From the NCBI GenBank assembly GCA_037953625.1, contig CM075649.1:64402660-64466659 (forward strand): 64,000 bases of DNA. Direction: 5' to 3'. Below are positions 24,597 to 37,289 of this stretch, piece by piece (the stretch's first letter is position 1; each line of letters opens with the position of its first letter). Below the pieces are notes generated by a model. That model made no database searches and was not told the DNA's origin. It saw only the letters and a list, made by a program, of their open reading frames with translations. A program made the position numbers and the translations under genes. This stretch comes from Crotalaria pallida (Eukaryota > Streptophyta > Magnoliopsida > Fabales > Fabaceae).

Positions 24597-27500
24597 TGTA
24601 ACATCCCGCATCTTCTGGACTCAAATAGATCAATGAGGTTTTAATTAAAAAGAATTTTTGAGAATTTAAGAAGGATTTTCAGAAAAATGTTTTAGCAAAT
24701 GATTTTTATTTGAGTATGATTTCATGAAAAACCACGCTATGATTTTGTCATTTGAGATTTCTTAAAGAAACGAATTTTCTTTTTATTTGATTTGAGGTTT
24801 TTAATAAATGGTTCCTTTAAAAGTCTTTGATTTGTGTGAAAATGAGGTTTTATTTTAAAGATAAACTTATTTTGAAAATAAATTGATAAAGTGAATTGAT
24901 TTTCTTTAAAGTTGCATCTTTGGAATTTTTGAAATGTGAATGTGTGTTTTCTTATCTTAAGAAATAAAATTGAATGATAAATTTGAAATGCATGAATTGT
25001 GTGAATGTGAATATATGTATGATGTATGTATGTGTGTGTGCCGTGTGTTTGAGTAGAAAACATGAGGTGTCAAAGTGTTATATGCATGTTTAAGTATGTG
25101 TTAAATGTATGCATCATTCCATGATTTAATGTTATGTGTTGTTATGATAATATGAAATGAAATTATGTGTATGTATGTGTGTGCCGTGTGTTTTGGAGTG
25201 TGAAACATGATATGCTAAAGTGTCATATGTATGTTAGAATATGTGTTAAATATATGCATTTGTTTCATGGCTCAAATTCCATGTGTCAGTCATGATAGAA
25301 TGAAAAGAAAAATTATATGTGTATGTGTGCATGTGGTTCGGCCATGAGAGGACCAAGTGAGGAGTGATTTCCTTATTCATTAAGAAAGTAGAAATTAAAT
25401 AGAAAATAAATAGGAAATAGGGTGTGTGACTCATGATGCCTAGGGATGACTTTCCTTCCACCTTGTCCCCCATGAAAAGATCCCTCCCATGCAACTTTTT
25501 GGTTGGACTAACTTGCCCTTGAACCCATGCCTTGGACCGAGGACAAAAGAGGAAAACTCCACCTCTTGACTTTGCCTACATAAACCGTGTGTGAGTGTGT
25601 GTATGTTGGCTTTGATTCATTCCTCATTTCCTTCACATTTTCACACCAACACCAACACATAGTCCAAGAGCACATCAAGCTCTTGAGACCCTTAGAGAAA
25701 GAGAGAGTGGCCGAGAGAGGAGAAGAGAAAAAGAAGAGTGGAAAACCCAAACTTCTCAACCAAATACCCTTGATTTCTTTCTTTAATCACTTCCTTTTTC
25801 AAAGATCAAGAAGAAAACCAACCCTCAAACCTAAGAGAGAGGAGGCCGAAGCAACCCTAAGAGAAGGAGAAGAGAGATTAAAGCTTGAAGATTAGAATTT
25901 TTATTTAAGGTAGTTGTTTAAGAAAGTTTTAATGTAATAATCTTAGTTTTGTAAAGAACTTTGTAATGGACTTTGTTAAACTTTGATTTCGTGATGCATG
26001 TACTTATTTTCTCATGATCTTGAAGTTTAAATGCTTTGCATGTCAATCTTATGTATTGATCTTGAATATTTGTGCTTGAAAGCTTGATCTCCAACTTATA
26101 AGTTTTCTTCTTCACGGTTTGTTTGAAGTTTGTGTTTAAGCCTATGTTTTTACCTTGAACTTCTCTTGCATGTCTTGATTTATGGTAGATCTTTGCAAGA
26201 ACATGAAGTTTGAGTTTTGCACGTTGTTTTAAGTTTTGATTTTCTTTGATGCATGTCATGATTTCAAGGAGAAGATTATGAAAACAAATTTTGAAAATGA
26301 TTTTGGTACAAAAAGGATTTTTAAACAAGATTTTGTGTGTGTAATAATGATTTCGTTGATGCTTGAAAAGAAATGTTGTTTTAAAGCTTTGCATGTGAAA
26401 ATAGAACCTAAGATCTTACCTTTGTGTATTTTGTCATTCGGCCAAACCTAGGAAAAGTAGGGAATCATGCTTGATCCTTATTCTAGTTGCATGCATGTTG
26501 AAATTTATGTGATCTAAAGATTTTTGATATAACCTTTGATTTTCATTGTGATAAATTAATTTAAAGAAATAAAAATTAAATTTTGATGAATTTTTGTATG
26601 GAGCTCACGGTTTTGCCTTTATAAATATCAAGGTTTGTTTATTTTGCTTTGCATGTATATTTCATTGATAGATCTATGAATTTCGAGTATGTGAAAGTCT
26701 AAATTTTTGATTAAAAACTTAAAAGTGATTTTGTGTTCCATTCGGTTTTAGGAACAAGTTTTACTTAAGCTATTTTATTTTCTTGTGTGTTATTGTTTGA
26801 GTTAACTTTGAGTGGTTTGGTATGTGATTATATTATTGTGAGTTTGGATTATTTCGCTATGTCCAATTCGGCTTGATTAAGAAATAAAAGAAATAAATTG
26901 ATTTTCATTTGCAAGTTAATTTAGGGATAAAGCTAATTGATTTGAAAGATGTTAACATGAATTTAATTGAAGATATTCCTTTCTTTTAATAATTATATTC
27001 GGTTGTGATGTTTAAGGTAGGATAATGTGTTTAAATGATTACGTTCCATATGTGCATGTTTTGTATGTGTGTTTGAAATTGTGAATATAGCCTTATCTTA
27101 TATAAAAGGGATTCGGCCATGCATAGAAAATAATAGGAGTTTGTGTTTGATTCTGGTTTTGTATACATGCATGAATTATAAATGATTTAACATGTTCAAT
27201 ATGTGTGTTTGAAAATGATTTGAATGTTGATATTTGCGAAAGGTTTTTGATTTAACCCTTGTTGGTATTTTCTTTGATTAATTCGGTTTTTGAAGGAAAT
27301 AAAGTGATTTGATTGATTGAAGAAGTATTGTTTTGAAAAGATTTTCATATGATTTACAAAGCACATGGTTTTAATTTAAACGTGTTTTATATTTAAAAAC
27401 CCTTAAGATAAATGTGGCTTTTAATGAGGTCAGGAAACTAACTATGTTTTTGACAAGTGTTTGAAAAGAGTATTTTAAGTTTTTAATTTTCTCAACGTGT

Positions 27501-30326
27501 TTTTAAATGAATGTTTTACTTGATTTTGATTGTGATCTTAAAACCCAACGTGATTTCAAAGTATTAAGAGGAAGTGAATACTTTGTTTTCGAATAAAAGG
27601 TTTTGTAACGTTGCTTTATTTTCAAGATGATGATTTTTAATAAGAGGGAAATATTTGAGTGCCAGTAACGATCGGGAAGTAGTTACGAACGTCGCAATGG
27701 AAACTAAGGAGCGCATTGAAGATCGCCATCGGTTGAGGTGAGAGAGAAGTTTCCCCCAAACACTGTGGTATTTAGGTAACATATTAAGTGTTTCGACCAT
27801 CTCAAAAGTCGAAACTTAGTGGTTCTGAGTCAGTAGCACGGTGGCAATTATTTGGTTGCGTGGCCACTCGTGTGAAGGAGACAAAGACCACGTGAAATTA
27901 GGTAATGAATATATGTGATGTGTCTGAATGCTAATATGTTGTTATTTGTTTATTTGATGAATTTATTATGCATGATGAGATTTGAACTGTTATTAGTAAT
28001 AATGTTAATGATAATAGTGAATAAGAAGAATAAAAGAAATGAAAGATAAAGTTTGAGAAAGATGATGAAATGTTGTGGAGTTTATAATCGCTGATGAGTA
28101 AGAGTGATGAATATGATGAAGATGAGCCAGAGCTGGGGAAAAAGTGATGTGGAATTGATTACTGGAATGAGATGTGATGTGAGTGGAGATGGGCTCCTTT
28201 GTGATATTGTTGAAATGAGACTGGTGTTGAGTTGAGCTTGCTCCTCCGCTGGTGCTCATTGAAACAATAAGTTTTCGAAAAGTTTTTGAAAGGAAATTTT
28301 ATTTTAAAAAGGTTTTTGAAAATGAGAATTTTTTAAAAGAGTTTTTGAAACGGGATTTTTGAAGCAGAATACGAAATGTGAGTTTGAGAATGTTTTTGAA
28401 AGGAGATTTTTTTAGAAAAGGATTCTGAAAAGAAATGTTTTTGAAAAGATTTGTGAACGGAGGTTTTTAGAAAAAGTGGGTGAAAATAAATTTTCAAAAA
28501 GGTTTTTGAAAAGAGATTTGGAGAGAATTTATGAGAAGCAATTTTATGAAAAGTTTACGAATTGGTATTTTGCGCAAGTTTATAAAATGAGATTTTGAGA
28601 AAAGGATTTGAAAGGAGATTGTTGAAATAAATTGTGGAATGAGATGCAAGTGGTTGATGTGATCCCAGCTCTGTGCTACGTGAGAAATGATGAGAGGAAA
28701 TATGTGCAAAGATAGCGGTCGGGACTCATTGAAGGGATGCACGAAGGATGGGCCGACCATTAGGATTGATTTTTAAAAAGATAAAATACTTTTAAAAGAC
28801 ATGAACAAACGTGGTGAGGTATGAGAGTGCGAAGTAGTGGAGAGGAAGGAACCATAAGTATCTGCCGATACTTAGGAGGAGATTGCATTAGGGGAGGACG
28901 ATGACGGTGAAACGTCAAGAATTCTAGAGTATGTTTCTAGGCAGAACGAACTCCACAGGTGGCGCACTAACGTGGTGGGGACTGGGTCCAATGCCGTGGT
29001 AAGTTCTGCGAGCTCCCTACAAATATACTGTCGCCCCCTAGATTGCAAATCTTGAACAGTGAGAGGGTTTGGAACGGGGCATTGTGATTTGCCACTGGTT
29101 GTACAGTGAGCCTTGATTATTGATATTATGAAATTGAAATGATTTGAGGACGAGATCCTCCTGGTCTGGGACCATCTATGTGTTGAGACAGCTGTCGTGC
29201 CCGCGTGGTAAAGGTCCTGTAATCCTGTTTGCTTCCAACTAAGTTGGGTCGATGACCGAGGAGATGTAGACGTGTGTGCTAACTTTGAGAGCAACCCTCC
29301 TCAATGATGATTAAATCCCCCGCATCATTGACGGATACGAATTCATAAAACTTAATTAAGAAAAGATAACTGATATTGTTAAGAAATAATTCTTAAGAGA
29401 CAGCTTGAAAAAGAGGATGAGATGGATGATGGAATCAGAGTTTCGCAGCAGAAGCGATTGACGGAAGTTCTGTGGATATGTAAAGTTTTGAGAAAAGAAA
29501 AGAAATGGAGTAAAGTAGAGGTTTGAATATGATTACTTGTATGTGTAGTTTTCCTTATATGTTTTTTTCATTTCTTAATATCTTACCTATTGTAATCCCA
29601 CATCGTTGGCATAACATGCTTGGGAATACTTACTCTCTCTAGTCTTTTGTTCTGTGTGCTTGTTGTTATGATGTCTATTCCCTTAGTCTATGAATCCTGT
29701 CAAGTCTGCATTCGACATCCAAGGCGAAGGAAGATGGGAAGTGAACCACAAAGATTGGGATTGATGTGAAGACACTGAGATCGGTGTGTCAGCTAACGAT
29801 CATGGTGGATACCCGATGCTTTGGTCTGCATACATTTACCTCGAGGCTGAGAAGTTAGAGGAATGGGACGAGGACACAGATACTCGGAGGCGGACATAAT
29901 CGAGGACGACCCCAACGAGGCATTTGTCGTGGATCATTGACTTCAGTTCAATGGGCCTGGTGGTAGTTCTTTTATTCTCCTGGAAGTATCTTGTTTTTTT
30001 GTATTTACTTAGTATCATTGCAATACCATGATGTAACCCCGAACTTTTGTGGAAGAAATTGATTTTAATGGGCTATGATAATTGAGTTGAGAAGAATCAA
30101 GTTGCAAAGTGTAGTGCCTTGTGACACTTCGGTTTGGAACTTGAACTTTAGCATGATGTGTGCGAACCCCTTTTTATTTATGGAAGCGTTTTGAAAACGA
30201 CATGGTTCCCATATTCATGCTACTCAACCACGTTACATGTTTTATGAAAAAAAATTGGCCCACATTTTCACTACATTTTGGAATTAAAGAAGTATATTTT
30301 TCAAGTTGCCAAATCGGGGTGTTACA
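24597..30326 (+). mobile_element. 3' LTR of element B
   Basis: 5730 bp, TGTAACATCC to GTGTTACA, uninterrupted. It shows the empty site for solo LTR C. Scattered substitutions and small indels separate it from the 5' copy, pointing to a fairly recent insertion. Confidence 0.92.
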
Positions 30327-30331
30327 TAATG

Positions 30332-33300
30332 ACCAACCTTGTAAGATTTTATTCGTTTCCGGAGCCACTCATTCATTCATTTCTTTTGAATGTGTGAATC
30401 GTTTAAAGCTATCTGTGTCTGAATCACCCTATTGTTTTAAGGTAGAAACCCCTACTAATTCCCCTGTGATTGCATCAAGGATATGCCTTAATTGCAGAAT
30501 TAAGGTATTAGATCGAGTCTCTTGTATAGATTTGATATGTCTACCATTATCCCAACTAGATGTCATTCTGGGTATGGATTGGATGACTAGCAATCAGGTG
30601 ATTATTGATTGTGGTAAGAAAGCGATTTTGTATAAGGACTCAACTCCCGAGAAGTATCTCTATTTGTTTTCTGCTGTGGGGTCGGTGGAAGACGAAAAAT
30701 CTGTTGAGGAGATTCCAATCGTTCGGGATATCCAGAAGTATTTCCAGAGAAGATGCCAGGATTACCACCGAAGAGGGAGATTGAATTTGGAATTGAGTTG
30801 ATTCCCGGAGTTGGTCCCATTTCTATTGCTCCTTATAGAATGGCACCACCCGAAATGGTCGAATTGAAAAAGCAGATAGAGGAGCTACTGCAAAAACAAC
30901 TTATTAGACCGAGTGTGTCACCCTGGGGAGCTCCAGTTTTGTTTGTGAAGAAGAAGGATGGGAGTTTGAGAATGTGTGTAGATTATAGACAGTTGAACAA
31001 GGTGACTATTAAGAATAAGTATCCTTTGCTAAGGATTGATGATCTGATGGATCAAGTTAGAGGAGCTGCAGTTTCTCCAAGATAGATTTGAGATTTGGGT
31101 ATCATCAGATCAGAATAAAAGAAGAAGATGTTCCTAAGACTGCATTTCGATCGCGATACGGACATTATGAGTATGTTGTAATGCCGTTCGGATTGACTAA
31201 TGCACCAGCTGTTTTCATGGATTACATGAACCAAATTTTTAGACCATATTTGGATTCATTCGTCGTGGTATTCATTGATGATATCCTGATATACTCTAAG
31301 AATTTGGAAGAACATGCTGAACATCTTCGGATAGTATTGAAGATTCTGAAGGAGAAGCATCTCTATGCCAAACTGTCCAAGTGTGAATTTTGGCTAAGAG
31401 AAGTGAAGTTTTTGGGGCATGTGATTTCAAAGGAAGGTATAGCGGTTGATCCAGCTAAAGTTGATTCGGTCTTGCAGTGGGTACAGCCTAATTCAGTAAC
31501 TGAGGTCAGAAGTTTCTTAGGATTGGCCGGCTATTACCGAAGATTTATCGAAGGATTCTCAAAGATCGCACTGCCTCTCACCAGGTTGACGAGGAAAGAT
31601 CAATCGTTCATTTGGGACGAAAAGTGTGAAAGAAGCTTTCAGATGCTAAAGGAAAGATTAACATCCTCACCAGTGTTAATCTTACCTGACCCTCACCAGG
31701 AGTATGAAGTGTATTGTGATGCATCGAAACAAGGGCTCGGAAGTGTATTAATGCAAGAAGGAAGGGTCGTGGCATATGCATCTCGTCAATTGAAGATTCA
31801 CGAGGTGAATTATCCTACCCATGATTTGGAACTTGCTGCAATAGTTTTTGCCTTAAAGATATGGAGGCATCATCTCTATGGCACTACATTCAGAGTGTTT
31901 AGTGACCATAAGAGTTTGAAGTATTTGTTCGATCAGAAAGAATTGAACATGAGGCAGCGTCGGTGGATGGAGTTTTTGAAAGACTATGATTTCGAGCTCC
32001 GTTATCACCCCGGCAAAGCCAATGTGGTAGCAGACCTTTGAGTCGGAAAACAATTCATGCAAGTTCGATGATGATTAAAGAGGCTGCTTTAATTGAAGAG
32101 TTTAGGGATTTGAGTTTGGTGATTCAAGTGGAACCAAACTGTATCAAGATGGGTATGTTGCAAATCTCTAACGAATTCTTGGCTCGAGTTCGTGAATTGC
32201 AACGGGAAGATGAAGAATTAAAGAAAAAGAGAGAATTGATGATAAGAGGAAGGGAGCCTAATCTCTTTGAAGGAATGGATGGGATTCTTCATTTCAAAAC
32301 GAGAATCTGTATACCAAAGGATCGGGGAATTACGAGGTTAATCTTGGATGAGGCACATAAGAGTCAGATGAGTATTCATCCAGGATCAACCAAAATGTAT
32401 CGAGATCTGAAAGGTATGTTCTGGTGGTCAGGACTTAAGAAGGATGTAGCGGACTATGTGGCATCTTGTTTGGTGTGTCAAAAGGTCAAAGTGGAACACA
32501 AGAAACCTGGAGGGGAATTACAACCCTTGGAGATTCCTCAGTGGAAGTGGGATAGCATTTCCATGGACTTTGTAACAAGGTTGCCTAGGATAGTTGCAAA
32601 CCATGATGCAATATGGGTAATTGTGGATCGTTTGACTAAGTTGGCGCATTTCATCCCGGTGAATATGCGTTATTCTTTGGAGAAGCTTACTCAGATTTAC
32701 ATCAAGGAAGTAGTACAACTGCATGGGGTACCTTCCAGTATTATTTCAGATCGTGATCCGAGGTTTATGTCAAGATTTTGGTATAGTCTATAGCAAGCCC
32801 TGGGAACAAGACTTAAGATGAGCTCATCATACCATCCTCAGATGGATGGGCAGACGGAAAGAACCATTCAAAGGTTAGAAGATTTTCTGCGAGCTTGTGC
32901 TTTGGAAGAACAAGGAAGTTGGGATCAGATTTTGCCACTGGTGGAATTTGCATACAACAATGGGTATCATGCGAGTATTGGAATGGCACCATTTGAAGCA
33001 TTGTACGGAAGAAAGTGCCGAACCCCGCTATGTTGGTTCCAAGTGGGGGAGAACTTACATCTGGGTTCTGATATGGTCCAGCAGACAACTGAAAAGATTC
33101 GAATGATTCAAGAGAAAATTAAAACAGCTCAGAGTCGTCAGAAAAGCTATACATATCAGAGGAGAAGACCTTTGGAGTTCTCAGAAGGCGACCACGTATT
33201 CCTTAGGATTGTACCAATGAAGGGAGTGAGTAGAGCCTTGAAACCTAAAAAGCTTTCGCCTAAGTTTATAGGTCCCTACCAGATTCTTAAGCGAGTAGGC

Positions 33301-33609
33301 CCTGTAGCTTACCAAATAGCTCTACCACCATCTTTGGCCAACCTGCACAATGTTTTTCATGTCTCCCAACTAAAAAAGTATGTGCACGATCCAATCTCAA
33401 TCCTTCAGATTCGTCCTGATGATTTAGCCTTACGAGAAAACCTAACCTTCAAGGCTGGCCCAATTAAAATTGAGGACAAAAGAGAAAAGCAGCTTAGAGG
33501 GAAGGAGATTCCACTAGTCAAAGTATGTTGGCAAAGTGGAAATGTTTCTGACGCAACTTGGGAATTGGAAGCTAAGATCCGTAAGGATTATCCTGAGTTG
33601 TTTACGTAG
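30332..33609 (+). pseudogene. pol: pol of element A: protease, RT, RNase H, integrase, chromodomain
   Basis: It continues the gag frame after element B. Protease: SGATHSFIS at about 30358, with the catalytic Asp codon replaced by GTT (Val, 30355-30357), then VILGMDWM. RT: SPWGAPVLFVKKKDGSLRMC, VMPFGLTNAP and FIDD at 31271-31282. RNase H: YCDASKQGLG and HDLELAAIVFALKIWRHHLYG. Integrase: HHCC zinc finger (about 32355-32490), DDE residues at codons 32566, 32749 and 32857. C-terminus: VKVCWQSGNVSDATWELE (about 33518-33570), chromodomain-like. Breaks: apparent 1-bp losses near 30729, 31073 and 32035, and an in-frame TAG at 32791-32793. Stop at 33607-33609. Confidence 0.93.
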
Positions 33610-33612
33610 ATT

Positions 33613-33651
33613 GAATTTCGGTCCCGAAATTCCGATTAAGTGGGGGAGTAG
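33613..33651 (+). other. Pre-PPT hairpin and polypurine tract of element A
   Basis: GAATTTCG-GTCC-CGAAATTC (33613-33632) starts 3 nt after the pol stop codon. The polypurine tract AAGTGGGGGAGTAG (33638-33651) abuts the 3' LTR and would prime plus-strand DNA synthesis. Confidence 0.85.
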
Positions 33652-36600
33652 TGTAACACCCCAAATTTTCATTTCCGAATGTAATGAAGAGATAATTATG
33701 AAAGCTATTCAAAATAATTTCCTTTAATTATAAATATTAGTTTTATAATTAATCTGGAGTTAATTACTTGGTTATGTGTGTGCTTATGATGGTAATTTTG
33801 CATTAGGAAAAATGTTGATAATTAATAATAAGTGAAAATAATATTTTTGCATATTAGTCCCTGATTTGGGACCTAGAAGTAATATTAGAAAGGTTTTGGA
33901 GGGAAAGGGATTAAAATATTTATTTTTCAAATTTGACAAAAAAGACTCGAGTATCTGGGAAGAACACTCGAGTATTTTAGTCAGTGTTGCACTCGTTAGT
34001 GCGTTTGGTGAGTCAGCACTTGACGATTTCCAAACGTTGACACGAAAACAACCCCGAGACATGATAATGGCCTTCGTGTCAACATTCATGAACATCAAAT
34101 CTATGTATTTAAGCTTGTTGGTTGACTAAGATCAACCATTTTGGTCAATTGTTCCAGAATTCGAGCTCTAGGGTTTCTGATTTCGTTCCTTGTGTACTCC
34201 TTCAATTCCGAGTGTTAGTGAGAGTGTTATACACCATTGTAAAGCTCACATCACGAGATTTACATAGACATAAGATTTGAGAGTTGTGGTTGCTCGAGGA
34301 AGGAGAATCAAAGCTCGAAAGTGAGGTGTCCTTTGCTGTCAGGTTCAGAAAACTGAAGTCTGGAGCTTACTTGGAGCTCTGATTTCGGTAAGATTATGAA
34401 CTCTCCAATCCCCAAATTCCTTTCTACCTTTAGTCCTTGTTGCAGAGAATTGTTCTTAATCGTTTTCCCCAATTTCTAAACTGTCTTTGCATGTCAAAAT
34501 CTATGGTTTTTGGACTCTGTTCAAATGTTGCTGCATGCAAAGGATTTTGTGGGTTAGAGCACTCCAGTCAAGTCCTCTGCAAACTCTGTGTTGTTTCATG
34601 GCTTTGAGATAAGGGTGAAGCTAATTGTTCACTAGAATAAGTTTAATTGGTAGGATTTTATGTGTGGAGTCACCATGAGACTCTTTGGGCATAGTTTGAA
34701 ATAGGTTTGAGGCTTGGAGGCCCTTCTGAGCATTAAATTTGATTTGAGCAAGTTTGTTATGTTGCATGTGTACTGTATGCAAGTTATTTTCATGCCAAAA
34801 ATGATTAGAATGAATGTTGGTATGTTATGTTGCTCAAAATGTGGTTTTTATGCATAATTGATGCTCAGTTATGATTCACTGTAATACAATGTAATTTTCG
34901 TGTTGGAACATGTTTAACTTACATAATGTGAGCTCTATTGAGCATTGGTTTGGTTTGGATTTGGTTAGAATTGAAAATGGTATGTTAAACTCAAGTTTTC
35001 AGTGTTATCTGACTGTCAATACTCGAGTATTTGGCTCGAGACTCGAGTCTTTTATACGCACCAGTGCATCTGGTGCCACCAGCACTCGAGTCTCTGACTC
35101 AGAACTCAAGTATTGACTGGTGCTAAAATGAATTGTCCTGATGAACAACACGAGTCTTCTTGATCCACTCGAGTTTTTCTGGGTTGAAGGAAACTCGAGT
35201 ATTTCATTAACGACTCGAGTATTTTACAAGAACCTAAGAATGGAACTTTCCTGAAAATCAAGAACAACTCGAGTATTACTAAGAACCACTCGAGTATTTT
35301 GCACAGAGTTAAGATTCTCTCCAGTCTTTTAAAATCATACTCGAGTCTTGTTAATTAAAATGCTATCAAAATACCATTTTCAACTAAGTCAAATTTCAAG
35401 TAAGTTAAGGATGATTTACCAAGAAATGGGTCATGTTCCAAGGAGGATATATTGTGTTAAATTACATTGTTATTACATGAGTAAACATAATACATGTTGC
35501 ACATAATAAGATTAAAGGATAATCTTAAATTGGACTTTGATGTGCATTCATTCATGGTGTTATGGCGATAGGATATCGTTTTCATGTTTGAAGAACATGA
35601 GGAGGGTACTCTGGGAGTACCAAATTGGATACACCTTGCTCGATGACACATTTTGGTAATGTGGGCAGTCATGTGGTATGCTGCTGCGTCTTAGTGGCGC
35701 GATATGCACTTTGGTAGTGCTGTTGCACTTTGGTAGTGCTGATGCGTCTTGGTGACGCGACGTACAAGGTGTAGTATACGTTTTTAAAACGTATTTGGAA
35801 TGTTTGGTTGGACTTCCACAAAAGTGATAGATGGAGTATCTCAGGAATTTGAGATAGTGAGCATGCATTGTGCCATTTATTTAAAGGAATTAATTATAAA
35901 TGGAAATCTGGTTTGCTCATATGTATATGCATATCACTTGGCTATTTGGTATATGTGGTTGTTTACATGCTTTCATTATTCTTATTCAATAATGTGGACT
36001 ATATTGCTTACCCCTTATGCCCATTGTAGGTGATGGCACGCTATCTAGCTTGCATCGAGTTGCGCCCACTCCCTAGTGGAGTGTGATACTACGAGGACCA
36101 CGGAGCCAGGGAGAGGTAGAGGTGACCCTCTATCATCCCAACCCCTTGGCTCGAGTCCGTCCTCGTAGGTTCCGCATACCGATTATCTATACCCTACATG
36201 TACCCCCGTTTTATACATATCATGGACCACCCCCGGCTCGACCAGCTCGTCGATTTCACTCTTTTCGTTTTCGAGCAGCTACTAGATCTCACCCCTCTGC
36301 TTCCCGTGTTATCCGAGAGGAGACTCCTACAGCTAGTCCGATGGGTCCAGATCATGGGACTCCTTCTGCTGACCCAGTGCCCAGTGGCAGGGCATCGACT
36401 CAGTCGGACGAGGTGGAGGAGGACCCTGAGGAGGCAGAGAGTGAGGGGGAGCCAGTTGAGCACTCCACTGGGAGCCAGTGGGGAGTTGGGGATCCACCGG
36501 GTGATGCATAGTATAGATAGTTTGTGTGCGGGCTGTGTGGAGTTCTTGCTGGAGACCTAATGGAGGAGGATCTTGCTGGAGAGGAGGATCATCAGACTAC

Positions 36601-37024
36601 CACTCTGGGATTTACGCATTTTGCTCTGTAGTTATATTGTATAAATTTTTGAGAGATCTTAGAGAGGTTGTCTTTTATTTTGTTAGTTCTATGTACTTGT
36701 ACAACCCAAACTTCGCTACCTCGATTTTGATGCACCTTGGCTGTTTTTATATTATATATATATATATGACTTACTGGTTTTATATCTATCAGCTCAAGGT
36801 TCATAATTTACTTCCGCAATACTCTGATCTTAAATTGTTTTTGAATGTTTCGACTATGGTTTCGCGATAATATCTTATCAAAGGAAAAGTTTTTATATAC
36901 TATACCAAACATCATTTTTATTTAAGTATTCAAAACCAAGTCCATACAATATAAGATTTACGTTAATATAAGTACATGAATACTTATTCTTTTGAAACAT
37001 AAAGCTAAGAAAGAGTGCGTCACA
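33652..37024 (+). mobile_element. 3' LTR of element A
   Basis: 3373 bp, TGTAACACCCC to GCGTCACA. ACTCGAGT palindromes at about 33945-33976 and 35018-35350. Donor-like TTTCG|GTAAGA at 34387/34388 is intact here, and acceptor-like TTGTAG|GTG is at 36029. The hairpin array is 35605-35794. The ORF that is open in the 5' LTR is broken here. Confidence 0.93.
36034..36511 (+). pseudogene. Broken copy of the LTR-internal ORF (3' LTR of A)
   Basis: Same frame as 10486-10971, but with a TGA in place of a Trp codon (about 36086) and a 7-bp deletion near 36107. The downstream part stays open to 36511. Confidence 0.5.
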
Positions 37025-37029
37025 TCCAA

Positions 37030-37250
37030 AACCTTTCTATTATTATTTTTAGGTCCTAAAACAAGGACTAATATGTAAAAACCTTATTTCCACATATTAA
37101 TAATTATCCAGTCTTTTCTGCATATTTTTTTATCAAACACAGGCATAATAAATAGCTTTTTAATCAAGGATTAAAATAAAAGTAATTAATTATAAATAAA
37201 TTTTATAATTAAATTTTCATTAATTAGTGATTAAAAATTTGGGTGTTACA
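37030..37250 (-). mobile_element. Element D, left LTR, part 2
   Basis: Resumes directly after A's right-hand target duplication and ends GGGTGTTACA, the reverse complement of a TGTAACACCC start. Next to it lies a minus-strand polypurine tract, so this is the 3' LTR start of a minus-strand element. Confidence 0.8.
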
Positions 37251-37289
37251 CTACTCCCCCACTTAAACGGAATTTCGTCCCCGAAATTC
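37251..37289 (-). other. Polypurine tract and pre-PPT hairpin of element D
   Basis: CTACTCCCCCACTT (37251-37264) is the reverse complement of the tract of element A. The hairpin GAATTTCG/CGAAATTC with GGGA loop (sense strand) is at 37270-37289. Confidence 0.8.

Larger units (their letters stand above)
12746..30326 (+). mobile_element. Element B: large non-autonomous LTR retrotransposon (LARD-like)
   Basis: The exact target duplication TAATG (12741-12745, 30327-30331) splits A's gag from its protease. LTRs are 12746-22956 (about 5.7 kb without solo LTR C) and 24597-30326 (5730 bp) and are almost identical along their length. The interior is only 1640 bp, with a primer site and a polypurine tract but no gag or pol. 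That is the pattern of large retrotransposon derivatives, which need proteins supplied by a relative. Confidence 0.92.
6316..37024 (+). mobile_element. Element A: Ty3/gypsy chromovirus (Tekay/Del-like), split by nested insertions
   Basis: Exact 5-bp target duplication TCCAA (6311-6315, 37025-37029). LTRs are 6316-11482 and 33652-37024 (3373 bp; the 5' copy is about 3.4 kb without its Copia insert). The primer site pairs with initiator Met tRNA and a G-rich polypurine tract precedes the 3' LTR. One gag-pol frame runs from 11683 to 33609, interrupted by element B. Domain order is gag, protease, RT, RNase H, integrase and a C-terminal chromodomain-like segment, as in chromoviruses. It carries several coding lesions, so it is not autonomous now. 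Confidence 0.93.
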
